Below, piece after piece: positions 10,550 through 22,079 of a stretch of DNA of 64,000 nt. Origin of the DNA: Allolobophora icterica (lineage: Eukaryota; Annelida; Clitellata; Crassiclitellata; Lumbricidae); the NCBI GenBank assembly GCA_963556255.1, contig OY744609.1:4647339-4711338 (forward strand), written 5' to 3'. The position numbers and the translations under genes are program-made. The notes under the pieces are model-generated. The model saw nothing but the letters and a program-made list of their open reading frames with translations, searched no databases and was not told the origin of the DNA. Numbering within the stretch: the first letter of the stretch is position 1; every line of letters starts with the position of its first letter.

Positions 10550-11510
10550 GGAGTTCATCGTAGGCCACCAGGTCGCATCGCCCAAGTCCCCGGCGAGCAT
10601 CAGTGCCCCAGGGACAAGCAAAAGGCTAGAGGTCCCTGCTAGAATTGCGCGCCTCAGACGCTACCCCCCCCCCCCTCCTTGAGTCCGTCAAAGCACTAGG
10701 CCCCATCGGCCAAGTCTTCGGCTAGGCATCAGTGCCTCAGGGACAAGCAAAAGGCTATAAGCCCCTGCTGGGATTGCGCGCCTCAGACGCTACCCCCCCC
10801 TCCTCGAGTCCGTCAAAGCACTAGGCCACGTCGGCCAAGTCTTCGGTGGAGGCATCAGTGCCTCAGGGACAAGCAAAAGGCTATAAGCCCCTGCTGGGAT
10901 TGCGCGCCTCAGACGCTACCCCCCCTCCTCGAGTCCGTCAAAGCACTAGGCCGCATCGGCCAAGTCTTCGGTGGAGGCATCAGTGCCTCAGGGACAAGCA
11001 AAAGGCTATAAGCCCCTGCTGGGATGCGCGCCTCAGACGCTACCCCCCCCTCCTCGAGTCCGTCAAAGCACTAGGCCACGTCGGCCAAGTCTTCGGTGGA
11101 GGCATCAGTGCCTCAGGGACAAGCAAAAGGCTATAAGCCCCTGCTGGGATTGCGCGCCTCAGACGCTACCCCCCCCCTCCTCGAGTCCGTCAAAGCACTA
11201 GGCCGCATCGGCCAAGTCTTCGGTGGAGGCATCAGTGCCTCAGGGACAAGCAAAAGGCTATAAGCCCCTGCTGGGATGCGCGCCTCAGACGCTACCCCCC
11301 TCCTCGAGTCCGTCAAAGCACTAGGCCGCATCGGCCAAGTCTTCGGTGGAGGCATCAGTGCCTCAGGGACAAGCAAAAGGCTATAAGCCCCTGCTGGGAT
11401 GCGCGCCTCAGACGCTACCCCCCCTCCTCGAGTCCGTCAAAGCACTAGGCCGCATCGGCCAAGTCTTCGGTGGAGGCATCAGTGCCTCAGGGACAAGCAA
11501 AAGGCGTCGT
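10550..11510 (+). repeat. satellite array B, about seven to eight units of about 125 bp
   Basis: GTCCGTCAAAGCACTAGG recurs every 124-126 bp from about 10685 to 11431, with AGGGACAAGCAAAAGGC and a C-run of variable length in each unit. The array is GC-rich against AT-rich flanks and begins directly after array A. The first unit is the most diverged, as often seen at array edges. Confidence 0.88.
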
Positions 11511-11604
11511 GATCCCCTTTCCCTTGAATTAGTTGAATTGAATTTTCACGGTATCAGGGTCAGCGATGGAGGCCGGTCTTCCCCCCCAATTTCGCTACAG
11601 TATG

Positions 11605-11830
11605 TATGAATGTATGTATAAATGTATAAATGTATGCATGTATACATATATAGTCTATGCATGTATGTATGCATGTATCAAATGTATGTATGTATGTATG
11701 TATGTATGTATGTATGTATGTATGTATGTATGTATGTATGTATGTATGTATGTATGTATGTATGTATGTATGTATGTATGTATGTATGTATGTATGTATG
11801 TATGTATGTATGTATGTATGTATGTATGTG
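11605..11830 (+). repeat. (GTAT)n microsatellite
   Basis: Nearly perfect GTAT repeats from about 11683 to 11828 with a degenerate lead-in from 11605. The open frames over it (poly-CMYV type) are artefacts of the repeat. Confidence 0.97.
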
Positions 11831-12129
11831 TGATGTATTTGCACTTTTATAATGCACTTTATTAGTACTTCTTACAAGCGTTAAATGAAACGAAATAAAA
11901 GATGAACAATGAAACCAACGAAAGAAAGTGGTTGGTCATCGTTATTCCAAATTTATGTAGAGCCACTTCGAAAGAAACGCACCAATGAATGACCAAATGA
12001 ACGAGCGAGACAATGAACGAATCGATTGCGCAATTTACCAGATTAATCAGCGAATTAAAATTTTAAAATGAACAAGGAATTATCAAGATGGCAGTCTGAT
12101 AATTCTGATCTTCTGCTCCTCTCCGACAG
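11831..12129. other. intron-like unique DNA before the lectin exon
   Basis: AT-rich, with no recognisable repeat or frame. It ends in a pyrimidine-rich acceptor (CTGCTCCTCTCCGACAG) directly before the lectin exon, so it is probably intron. Confidence 0.4.
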
Positions 12130-12590
12130 GCTGCCGAGATGGTTGGGTCAAGTTCCGTTCCAGCTGCTACGGTTTCTTCCACAATGAGACTCTCCCGTTC
12201 TTTCCCGCCTCTCGCACCTGCCGGTCCCACCATTCCCGCCTCGTCGTCATCAACGACGCCGAGGAGGACTCATTCCTGAGGTCGCACCTCAAGAATCACT
12301 ACCCGCAAGTCGCTAGGTGGCGCACGGGAGCCTTACGACTGCCTCCATCTGGCGAATACCTCTGGTACCAGACGGCATCCACCTTGCAATGAACTACAGC
12401 GCCTTGCCCGGACATCACCCGCCTGAGAACGCAACCTCCCTGGTCCTGGCCAGGGTCAATAAGATGCAGGGTGGCAGTGGTAACGTGACAAGGACGAGCT
12501 TCCAGTTCGAGTGGAGAGGGGATAAGAAGGGATCTGGAAAAAGACCCTTGATCTACAGCTATCCTTTCACATGCGATGCAAAAGCCAAGA
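12130..12590 (+). pseudogene. C-type-lectin-like domain exon with a frameshift
   Basis: A pyrimidine-rich acceptor (CTCTCCGACAG) precedes a segment encoding RDGWVKFRSSCYGFF, then CRSHHSRLVVINDAEEDSFL and GEYLWYQT. This is the normal series of a C-type-lectin-like domain: first Cys and Trp, the LV.I....E..FL helix, then a WY.. strand. The second half (MNYSALPG, ENATSLVLAR, FQFEWRG, PFTCDAKA) is in a different frame and ends at a donor AAGA|GTAAGAT at 12590. The switch lies near 12370-12395 and corresponds to one missing base. The calcium-binding EPN/QPD and WND motifs are not evident. Either a lectin pseudogene exon or an assembly error. No second exon of the gene was identified nearby. Confidence 0.72.
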
Positions 12591-12627
12591 GTAAGATATC
12601 ATACATACACAATGTATAATTGTTGGC

Positions 12628-12659
<32 letters not shown>

Positions 12660-13130
12660 TCGTTTGTTTGTTGCATGCAAACTAATTGTCTTTGAGACAT
12701 CTCCTACTCGATAGTGTAACACATGGTCCTAGACGTTGCTGGTCCAATTGGTAAAGCAAACCAAGCTTGTGAAAACATACCAGTAGTTCCCTTTACAGCA
12801 ATTGCACAAGACAATTTTCTGTGTGTTAATAATGCCGATATATGCACCAATCAGAAGTATTTGTACAATGGTCCTATATGTCAAGCTGTATCTGATAGGA
12901 AATACCCTGATGAAGTTGCTAATCGAAAACCCGGTCCAGTAGTTCATTCAAGATAGATTACAACTGCTCACAAAATTCTGTCAAGTCATGAAACACGAAT
13001 ATTGCATACGTAATGTATAAAATAGTTGAACTGCAGTCACAGGCTATTCATTATTTCCTATAAATAATGACAGTGCTACATATAGAATTTTATTTCGTTG
13101 GTATTTTTTAACAAAGAAAACACTACTCCA
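12591..13130. other. no gene supported; short TA tract
   Basis: After the lectin donor the DNA is AT-rich with a (TA)n run at about 12630-12656. A 77-codon frame at 12723-12956 lacks family resemblance, splice signals and compositional support, so it is not annotated. Confidence 0.4.
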
Positions 13131-13470
13131 CGCTGGCCGCCATTTTGTCAGCCATTTTGATTTCTGTCAGTGCTACACATTTCTCTTTAGTTCCATCGCA
13201 TTCCTTGAGCCCGAAAATGTTAATTTAGACTCTAAAATCATGTTTCCGTCATATACATGACTTTACTTTTAGCCATTTGAAGATATTGGCCGCCATTTTG
13301 TCCGCCATTTTGCTTTCTGGCAGTTCCACATAATGTGTCTTTAGTTCCATCGTATTCCTTGACCGCGAAAATGTTTATTCAGACTTTAAAATCAAATTTC
13401 CATCACATGCATGACTTTACTTATAGCCATTTGAAGATATTGGCCACCCCATTTTGGCCGCCATCTTGTT
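13131..13470 (+). repeat. tandem repeat, about 155-bp unit, 2.3 copies
   Basis: GGCCGCCATTTTGTC-like segments occur at 13135, 13289 and, altered, at 13442. Each of the first two is followed by TTTAGTTCCATCG and CATGACTTTACTT blocks. Confidence 0.7.
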
Positions 13471-14249
13471 TTTCCATGCAACCGGTAAAAATTCAGCTTG
13501 CTAACCATGATTATCGTTTTCAGCAGGGTCAATTTAGTCTAGAAACACCTCTTAGCCAATTTTTACTTGATTTTCTTCTAACAAGGTCATTTTAAAATTC
13601 CAAGCCTAATCTATTAGGGAAGATCTCAATTTCTCGGTTATAATGGGATAGGTTTTAACCGTTGGGACACCTCAAAACATAATCCTAGAGGCAAGATATT
13701 TTACGCTAGCAAAACTACTATTTATACACAAGTTTTGCACCCCCTGCCAATTGCAGATTCCTGAAATTTTTTGTGCCTAATGCTTTCACTCCACCCTACT
13801 GTTCACTGCATGAGAGTTGTAAATGATACTACAGTGCGAGGTAGTGCTATGATGGATGAGCACAACAAACTTCATACCAAAAAGGAAGAACAGAAACAAT
13901 TCCTTCTGTTTGTTTCAAAGAATGCAGACAACGTTATCCTCACCGAAGCAAAATTTGCTTGCTATGACCTAAATCTAAAATGATTTGTTTCTACATCTTC
14001 ATTTGAACTGCACGAACACTATTGACAGAGTAATCAGTAATGAGTCATGGGGATCAAACTGTTTTAAAATAATTTTACAATAATTGTGCATTGATGTTTA
14101 TTCACTTTTTTCATTAAATGCCTAATGGTTACATAAAATGAACGGTAGCAACCCTTAAAAGTCAACATTTAAACACAAACTTTCCAGTATATTTATTTTT
14201 ATACACAGGCTAACCTGGTTTTCAGGAACAAAAATATTTCCTGTACAAT
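13471..14249. other. no feature recognised
   Basis: AT-rich DNA without family matches. The 70-codon frame at 13771-13983 has no recognisable motif and is not called. Confidence 0.35.
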
Positions 14250-14339
14250 AAGGACCACTCTAATGGAAACAAAAGAAATGACATAAAGGGGTCATTCGAA
14301 GAAATCATCGTTTGAAGGGAATTAAAATGTCGAAACAAA

Positions 14340-14465
14340 CAGACAGGTAACAGACAGACAAAACAGAAAGAAAGAGTCAGACGGACGGATGGACAGAGAG
14401 ATGAACAAAGACAGATAGATCTGATAGACGAAACGAGGGATGGACAGACGGACGGGCGAAGGACG

Positions 14466-14507
<42 letters not shown>

Positions 14508-14575
14508 TAGACAGACAGATAGATAGATAGACAGACAGACAAACAGACAGAGAAAGACAGAGACTGATAGACAGA
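14340..14575 (+). repeat. (GACA)n microsatellite of the composite repeat
   Basis: GACA units, most regular at about 14467-14540. The same tract occurs at the same place in the other composite-repeat copies. Confidence 0.9.
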
Positions 14576-14914
14576 ATGACAGAGCCGCGGAGACTATGGA
14601 TAGTTAGTTTTTATTTTCCGGACTTCAGACCAGAGGTACAATGGTCGATTTTATCGTGATATCCTATTTATGGGTGTAATCCACTGGACAGAAATAACTC
14701 ATCCCCTTCCGCTTTAATAGATTTGGAAAGAAAGTGTTTTCCTCGACAGGCGCTGCATTGATGATAGCGATATACGGTAACGGTTAGCCGAATGGTTAGA
14801 GCGCTCTCTTTAGACACCTTTAACACCGTTCTAGGCAATGCTATATAAATATGTTACGCAATGAAAGATTCGATAGAGCGTCTCCGTTAGATACCCTTAA
14901 AACTCTCTCTGCTC

Positions 14915-17280
14915 TCAGCCATACTCGGTTCGAGGTTCGGCCGCATCATGCACAATGTTCCTCCAACGCCTCCTGTCCTCCGTCAGTCTTAACAATTCTC
15001 CCATTGCCAATCCCGTCCATTCTTTTATGTTGCCCAGCCAGTTTGTTCTCGGTCTTCCTCTTTTCCGGGCTCCCGGCAGTGTGCCCTGTATGATGTTTTT
15101 CTCCATGCATGCTCCTTCTCTTCTCATGACGTGTCCAAAATATATCATTTTTCTTTCCTTCACCGTCCTCAGTAAATTCCTCTCTACTCCTGCTGCTTCC
15201 AATACCCATTCATTTGACCGCATTTCCGTCCAAGATATATTCATAATCAATCTCAGACACTTCATCTCGAATGCCTCTATTCTTCTTGCCTCCTCCTTCC
15301 TCAATGTCCAGCTCTCGCATCCATATATGGCCACAGGCCAAACCAGTGTCTTCCACAACTTTAGCTTCGTTTTGTTTGTTAGATCATGACTCCTCCATAT
15401 CCTTTTGAGGTCCGTAGCTACTGCATAACCCTTTGCTAAACGTGTTCTGATCTCTGTACCGCAACCGCTGTTTTCATCAATCGTTGAACCCAAATACGTA
15501 AATCTGTCCACCTGTTCTAGTTCCTCCTGATTAATCCTAATTGTATATTTGGTTTCTGTTGTTGTCATAACTTTCGTCTTTCCTATATTAATCTGCATAC
15601 CATATTTCTTTCCTGTCCTGTCTAGTTTCTCTATCAGCAACTGTAATTCACTCTCCGAGTTTGTCAGTAATACAATGTCATCGGCGTACTGTAAGTTTGT
15701 CAGCCGCCTCCCCCTATCTGTATTCCTCCCTCAAATCCCTCTAAAGTTTCCCTCATCACTCTCTCCGCCAAGATGTTGAACAAACTTGGGGACAAGACGC
15801 AACCCTGTCTCACTCCCCGTCTGACTCTGAATTCTTTCGATAACATTTCTGCCACTTTGACTCTTGCTTCTTGTTTCTTATACAGGTGTGTAAGCAAATT
15901 TATGATATGCCCTGGGAACCCCATTTCGATCATTGTTGTCCAAAGTGTTTCATGAGCTATTGAGTCGAAAGCTTTTTTGAAATCAACGAAACACATAAAA
16001 AGGGGTTGTTGGTGTTCATTTGCTTTTTGCATAATAATTCGCAGATTTGTTATCTGGTCTCTAGTTCCTCTGGCTCTCCTGAAACCAGCCTGTTCCTCTG
16101 CCACCTCTGATTCTGTCTGGTTCCTTATTCTTCCCAAAATGATCCTTAGTATAATTTTACTGGCGTGTGCCACCAGAGCCACTGTTCTGTAATTCGAGCA
16201 TAGTCTGATATCCCCTTTTTTGGTATAGGAACAAAAATTGATTCTGTCCAGTCCTCGGGCCATTCCCCATCCTCCCATACCGCTGTGCAGATTGAATGCA
16301 TTTTTTCTATTGTTTTCTCCCCTCCGTATTTGAACAGCTCTGCCGGAACTCCGTCAGGACCCGCCGTTTTGCCGCTAGCCACCTGCCTTATCGCTCTTGC
16401 CACCTCTGATATCAAGGGTGGCGGTTCCCTTTCATATCCCATTATGCGATCTTTCCCTTCTTTATCGTTGTATAGCTCTTCACAATATTGCTTCCCCTAT
16501 GCTTTCCTTATCAGTTATGAATTCTCCATTTTCAGCCTGTATAGATTGTAGTTTAGGTTGAAATTTGTTTGTTAGGGATTTGACTGTTCTTTATAGATAT
16601 CTACTGTTACCCTTCTTGTTCTCTGCTTCAGCCTTTTCACAAATATCCTCTATTTGTTTTTGTTTGTCACTCCTGAGAAGTCTCTGTACCTCCGCTTTCC
16701 GTTCCTTATATTCCACTCTATCTCTCTGCTTAGCTTCCCGTTTCTTGATAATGAGGCTGTGTGCTTCTTCAGAAATCCAAGACTTCCCCTTGTCTCTCTT
16801 CTTGTATCCCACTATTTCCTCCGCAGCCGTGATTAAAACCTCCTTTGTTTCCTTCCATAATTCGTTCGGTGATCTTTCCTCTGATACAGCGTTCAGAGCT
16901 TCGAATCTGTTTGTTACTTCTATTTCATAAGCGATTCTTTTGAAACCTTGAAGATCTTCTACATTCAGCCTTTTTATTACCTCTACCTTCTTTTGCTTTC
17001 CAAATCTTATCTTTAACGTTGCCACCAGCAAATTGTGGTCTGTGTCACAATCTGCCCCCGGATAGGTCTTACAGTTACTACTACATGTCCTCCACTTCCG
17101 CTGTATGCTGATGTAATCAATCTGATTTTTTGTTCTCCCATCTGGTGATGTCCATGTATATAATCTCCTCGGGTGATGTTTAAACCATGTGTTGGCCAGT
17201 ATCATCTCTTGTTCCATACAGAAGCCAATCAACCTCTCCCCCTACTGTTTATCTGACCCAGTCCTTCTCCTCCAGTCAGC
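14915..17280 (-). mobile_element. LINE, 5'-truncated, endonuclease C-terminus to 3' end
   Basis: Reading the minus strand: an endonuclease C-terminal part at 17232-16591 (TWTSPDGRTKNQIDYI, DCDTDHNLLV), RT start at about 16400 (GPDGVPAELFKYGG), RT core 16278-15700 (QAGFRRARGTRDQI, FVDFKKAFDSI, RRGVRQGCVLSPSLFNIL), then the YADD region near 15680 and the C-terminal part 15640-14915 (GCESWTLRKEEAR, YFGHVMRREG, GRPRTNW). At least three frame breaks (about 16560, 16240, 15700) separate the pieces, so it is dead. It interrupts the composite repeat, giving its relative age. The same FGHVMR and GRPR blocks as in the LINE at 1-930 suggest related clades. Confidence 0.85.
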
Positions 17281-17590
17281 CGCCATCTTAAAACTATAAA
17301 GTTATAATTAAGTGAACGGACAATGCATTTCGCCTTGGTGTACTTTATCAGTAACGTTAAGTCGATGGCCCTGACCGCTAGATGTCGCTAAACACTGGAA
17401 ACTAACAGCCGATTGGTTAGACACCTTTGAAACGATGTCCACCAGTCCTATATAGATACGGGAATCGCAATAGTTTAAAGAATCCTGAGAGCTAGAATGA
17501 TATTGAACGATAAAAGCTAACATCCGATTGGTTAGAGCGCTCGCCGTGTAACGCGGGGTGTACGGATTCGAGCCTACTCCTTTGAAAAGG

Positions 17591-17714
17591 TTGCCGTCTA
17601 CCCCAGTATAATTATCCGTCGTATTTCTCGTTCTCATCCACCTTCACTCTCCACCATGGCCCCCAAGAAACAGAAGCTTGATACCACCTCTATCTCCTCC
17701 CCATCTACCTCAAA
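17591..17714 (-). mobile_element. internal LINE fragment inside a tRNA-like repeat
   Basis: About 124 bp match the reverse complement of roughly 25876-26000, the start of the truncated LINE at 25848-26512, at very high identity. It contains neither LINE end and replaces the middle of the SINE-like unit between CTCCTTTGAAAAGG and GGCGCTTAATAAATG. Confidence 0.75.
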
Positions 17715-18500
17715 CGTCGTTGGATAGTGGCGCTTAATAAATGCACAATAACAAAAATTATAACACTTTCCATGTTCTTCCATTGCGTACTGTTAATTCC
17801 GTGTTTACGGCAGGTCTTCCGATTTTTACAACAAATATCTATACAGTAGTCCGTGTCAACAGCAAATCCGAAGCACAAAGGTTAATCTAATCCCATTCAA
17901 TCTATCTAGTCTAGGCCGATCAAGTAATTCCTATTAAATATAGTCCAATATAGTCCACATTCAATAATTAAATCCTGCTCCTTCTAGTCCAATCCGATCC
18001 TACCTCATCTTTTTTAAACTCCATCTAACATAATTAATATATCATAATTTTATATAATATTTTACGTATTTACTAAGGAAATTTAATAATTATATACTAT
18101 TGCGACGATATGTTACAGTATAGCATTCAATACAACAATATGTACAGTATAGCATTGTATATTGTATAATCCATTGTTAGCCAAACAATCCATTGTTAGC
18201 CAAGCAATGCAAATGCAATGCATTCTGACCTAATCAATTCTATCCCGACCAAATCTAATCTAATCTAATCTAATCTAATCTAATCTATACCGACGAAATC
18301 TAATCTAATTGGATTGCGTTGATCTAATCCTTGTAGGTGTTGTAGTGAGGAGGGCTGTTTGCAGTGGATCGTATCCAGGGTTATTGTCGTCATATCTGTT
18401 GTAAGCCTCTAATATTATTATCTGTCGTAGTTGTATTGTAGATACAATATCTACAATAATTGTATTACTACTTTTGAGCAGGTCAATCAAATATGCAAAG

Positions 18501-18946
18501 ACGCGAATTAGTAGTAGTTTCAGTTTAACGACGCTTTGTCATAACAAAGATGATTAGCGTCGTCTCCCTCCTTTATCCAGGCTTGAGACTGGCGCTTCGG
18601 AGTACGATCAGTGGCGGAGTTAACAGACGAATTGTAAAACGACCGCTTAAAAGCATCTGGTACTTGTATTTAAAAAGGTGTCGGTAATAATAATAATAAA
18701 TAATAATCTGAAGTGGATGAAATCTGTATTAATCTAGCGTGTCTTCGTAGCTTGTTCCGTCTCGGAAGAGAAAGATTGGACGGCGTTTGATCAGACGGTC
18801 GATAATTGAAGATTTTATTAGTATGAGCCATATGATTCTTTTGAGGCCATAAAAGGCTACTTTGCTCTCTTTTCAAGGTTCATTTAGTAGCCGTAAAAGC
18901 TTATAATTAATTTTTGGTGGCATTTAGGGTCTTTTGTAAAACTTTT
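18501..18946. repeat. repeat remnants
   Basis: Contains a reverse copy of a block shared with about 22620 and 24590 (GATTAGCGTCG...CCTCCTTTA) and an AAAAAGGTGTCGG block at 18672. No gene is supported. Confidence 0.45.
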
Positions 18947-19512
18947 CTTCAATTTATTTACCGATTTTGAAGTCTTACTAATTTAACGTCTCTATGAGAT
19001 CGACCCAACTACCCAACGAGATTTGCGAGTATATACCGTAAAACAAAACCATTTCAAAGGTGTCTAATTGTATATTTATTTTCTTGTATTTGATGTTTAG
19101 CGACATCTTACGAAAAAATTGATGTTTAGCTACATCTTACGAAACAATTTCTTCAATTTATTTACCGATTTTGTAGTCTTACTAATTTAACGTCTCTATG
19201 AGATCGACCCAACTACCCAACGAGATTTGCGAGTATATACCGTAAAACAAAACCATTTCAAAGGTGTCTAATTGTATATTTATTTTCTTGTATTTGATGT
19301 TTAGCGACATCTTACGAAAAAATTGATGTTTAGCTACATCTTACGAAACAATTTCTTCAATTTATTTACCGATTTTGTAGTCTTACTAATTTAACGTCTC
19401 TATGAGATCGACCCAACTACCCAACGAGATTTGCGAGTATATACCGTAAAACAAAATCATTTCAAAGGTGTCTAATTGTATCCTTATTTTCTTGTATTTT
19501 GTTGTTTAGCGA
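18947..19512 (+). repeat. 204-bp tandem repeat, nearly three units
   Basis: CTTCAATTTATTTACCGATT starts at 18947, 19151 and 19355, a regular period of 204 bp with only single-base differences. Each unit includes CAAAGGTGTCTAATTG and two TTTAGC(G/T)ACATCTTACGA blocks, the same two motifs that mark the dispersed composite repeat. Confidence 0.92.
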
Positions 19513-19702
19513 CATCTTACGACGTCAATCGAAGTAACAGTAAATCTGATTTATCCAGTTAGTTTACTCGAATGATTAAAGCACTAGTTTCCAATGTATA
19601 ACGACATCTTTTAGAAGCCCAGGGCCGGTGAAATCGCCCTCCTCACTTTCAAAGGATTAGAATATTTCTGTGTGACCTTGACCCTGTTAGGTGAAAATGT
19701 TT

Positions 19703-19797
<95 letters not shown>

Positions 19798-19844
19798 GCT
19801 GAGATGGCGCTTCAGATTATTTAATCATTATTGTTAAATATAAC

Positions 19845-19922
<78 letters not shown>

Positions 19923-19931
19923 AACAACAAT

Positions 19932-19982
<51 letters not shown>

Positions 19983-20045
19983 AACAATAGCAATAATACA
20001 AGAATAATAACAATAATAATAATACAAAGAATAGTATTTATTATT
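19703..20045 (+). repeat. (AAT)n and (AAC)n microsatellites
   Basis: AAT repeats at about 19705-19795 and 19843-19920, then AAC units to about 19980 and mixed repeats to 20040. Long poly-Leu or poly-Ile frames here are artefacts. Confidence 0.97.
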
Positions 20046-20510
20046 ACTATTTTTTTAAATACTAACAATAAATGGATCCAGTGTTTAACATCTTTTGGCT
20101 GCCAGGACCGTTGACGTCGACCTTTCCTTAATTATTGCATAAAACATGGTTTCAATAAACTAAACGCGATTTCTGAGTTTATATATACCATTGAATCTTC
20201 AGATTTTAAGGGTGTCTACGCGAAGCTGTTGAATTTAACGTTCTGATAATGTTTACAACGCCGTAGTCTTGGGCAAAACAATAACAATCCATCCGTAACA
20301 ACCTAGCCGGGGGCCCTTGGACATTCTATGCTTGGGGGTCCTTACCCATTAAAAAGTTAAAATAATGAGGTAGCTATATTTTAAACTGCAGTTAGGTTAA
20401 AAAGAGTATTAAACGTTCTCATTAATGACCCATAGTTCGAGTCACATTAATAGTTCAAGACAAAACAAGAATACAACAAAAATGTATTGCATATGTACAT
20501 GTGCAGTAAT
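20046..20510. repeat. repeat remnants, no gene
   Basis: One palindromic-motif copy (TTTAACATCTTTTGGCTGCC ... CCGTTGACGTCGACC) at about 20083-20125 and an AGGGTGTCTACG block near 20208. Confidence 0.5.
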
Positions 20511-20514
20511 ATAA

Positions 20515-20735
20515 TGTCTGCAGTTCTCACATCAAACCAAAAAGACAAAGAAGGAAAAATATTAGAGGGCAAAGAAGAGATCAAACAAAGATGGAAACAA
20601 CATTACGAAGAAATGTACAACAACGGAAATCAGGTGGCAGGACAGTATTAGAAGAGCTACCAATAGGTAACGAACACGAACAGATGGCAAACATACTAGA
20701 GAGTGAAGTGAGATCAGCCAAAATGTCGATTATTT
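20515..20735 (+). mobile_element. LINE fragment (linker between endonuclease and RT)
   Basis: In one frame the DNA reads KDKEGKILEGKEEIKQRWKQ followed by HYEEMYNN. This is the hallmark linker of many LINE ORF2 proteins just ahead of the RT domain. Frame shifts and stops follow within 100 bases, so it is a relic. Confidence 0.7.
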
Positions 20736-20829
20736 GCTGTTTATGGACGCTGCGCCATAAGAAAGACCCAGGTTTGGGTCTGACATCACCTGAAAAAGGC
20801 AGTGGCCAAGTTCAGTTGATCTAACGTCA

Positions 20830-21395
20830 GCTATTTATACATGACATTTCGAAACGTAGCTGTTACCTTCCTTTATATATTTATATAGCCTCGGAATAAA
20901 CAGCTTTAAAGTTACAGGGAAGAGGGGCGAGCAAGTAAAGGGGTGTGAATTTTCAGGTATTAAGGTAAATCAATAATTGTCAGCAATACGAAAGAGAAGT
21001 GAGTTGCAATTATAGTCAAGAGAGCAAGTCAGAACGGTTGTGAGTGAGACTGAGACAGTTTGAGTCATACAAGATCTGATTTTACCAATATCCCAAGTGT
21101 GAAAATGATCTGATTTGCCTACGGTTTTAACCTGGTCAGAGGATATGGAGAAGTCACAAGTTTAGCTCGAATTGTGCATAGGCCTACGCTTGGAACAATC
21201 AATTAACAGTCAATCCTGCTAACCGAACATCCAATCAAATTTTTTAGTTGTTAATGCAGAAATATTTATCTAAGTGAACTAATCAATTTTTTACGAACGG
21301 AGTAATTTGAATAACACTGTTTCTTAATACCTGGTTTATATAGCCTGATAAGAACGCGTGTTTAAGGTGTCCAATTTGAGTTTGCATTTAGACGA
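20830..21395. other. no feature recognised apart from short repeat blocks
   Basis: AT-rich DNA. Only an AAGGTGTCCAATTTG block at about 21364 is recognisable. Confidence 0.35.
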
Positions 21396-21720
21396 GGAGC
21401 TATCGAACTGTCCTTCCCAGGAACTCACCAGAACCTCATTTCTTGCCATCTCTCCACAGGTCTTTCACTCAAACATGAAACTACTGCTGTTCACAAATCG
21501 TTTCCTGATTCCTCCTCTTCCACTCGTCTCCCTCGCCGTTTCAACTCTAAACACCATCCACCTTAGCCATCTGACTGTCTGCCTGCCTGTGTAACCCTTG
21601 GAACGTGACCTCGGTCTATCGATTTTGTTTTGACTGAGCGCCAGTGAATAAGCTGGTTCCCACAACTTAGCTTTTGTGAGCATTGAATAAGTCTCGAGAT
21701 TACGATAAAAGAAATGGCTG
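21396..21720 (+). mobile_element. LINE-like 3' end remnant
   Basis: The piece GTCTTTCACTCAAACATGAAACT and the following GCGCCAGTGAATAAGCTGGTTCCC and CTCGAGATTACGA blocks match the 3' parts near 26900 and 33930 and the TTTCCACTCAAAACT segments at 37760 and 54065. It looks like the end of an L2/CR1-type LINE, but the match is short. Confidence 0.4.
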
Positions 21721-21854
21721 GTTTGCATATAATGGGTCGTCTACAGCGCTTTCACTGAGTAATGAGCCAATTGGAGTGGTAGGTCTTTACATAGTAATCG
21801 GTGGCTTAATTGTTTACTCGAACTAGTCTTCTGACTGCCCCAAATCATCATTAC

Positions 21855-22078
<224 letters not shown>

Positions 22079-22079
22079 G

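Larger units (their letters stand above)
14250..18500 (+). repeat. composite repeat family, copy E (split by a LINE at about 14915-17280)
   Basis: The left part (about 14290-14910) has a (GACA)n tract, the anchor CCAGAGGTACAATGGTCG, GCCGAATGGTTAGAGCGCTC and the AGACACCTTTAACACC block. After the LINE the repeat resumes at about 17290 with AGTCGATGGCCCTGACC, a second tRNA-like head at about 17520-17600 (CCGATTGGTTAGAGCGCTCG ... GTACGGATTCGAGCC), GGCGCTTAATAAATGCACAA, TCTTCCGATTTTTAC, and (TAATC)n runs to about 18310. It continues to about 18490 with a tail shared with 47755-47935. Related copies lie at 37070, 40320, 27520 (reverse) and 29992 (reverse). Confidence 0.75.

Noticed and set aside
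9729..10642. Open frames on both strands over the 155-bp array
   Set aside because: They repeat with the satellite unit and are open in both directions. No family motif and no splice or start context.
10846..11609. Overlapping 70-96-codon frames over the 125-bp array
   Set aside because: Products of a GC-rich tandem repeat with few stops, not conserved coding.
11560..11865. Poly-CMYV and poly-HTYI frames
   Set aside because: Translation of (GTAT)n.
12723..12956. 77-codon frame after the lectin exon
   Set aside because: Considered as a further lectin exon, but it has no lectin motif and no splice borders in phase.
17515..17600. tRNA gene
   Set aside because: The A- and B-box-like parts are there, but acceptor stem pairing is lacking and the same unit recurs as part of a repeat. 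It is SINE-like, not a functional tRNA.
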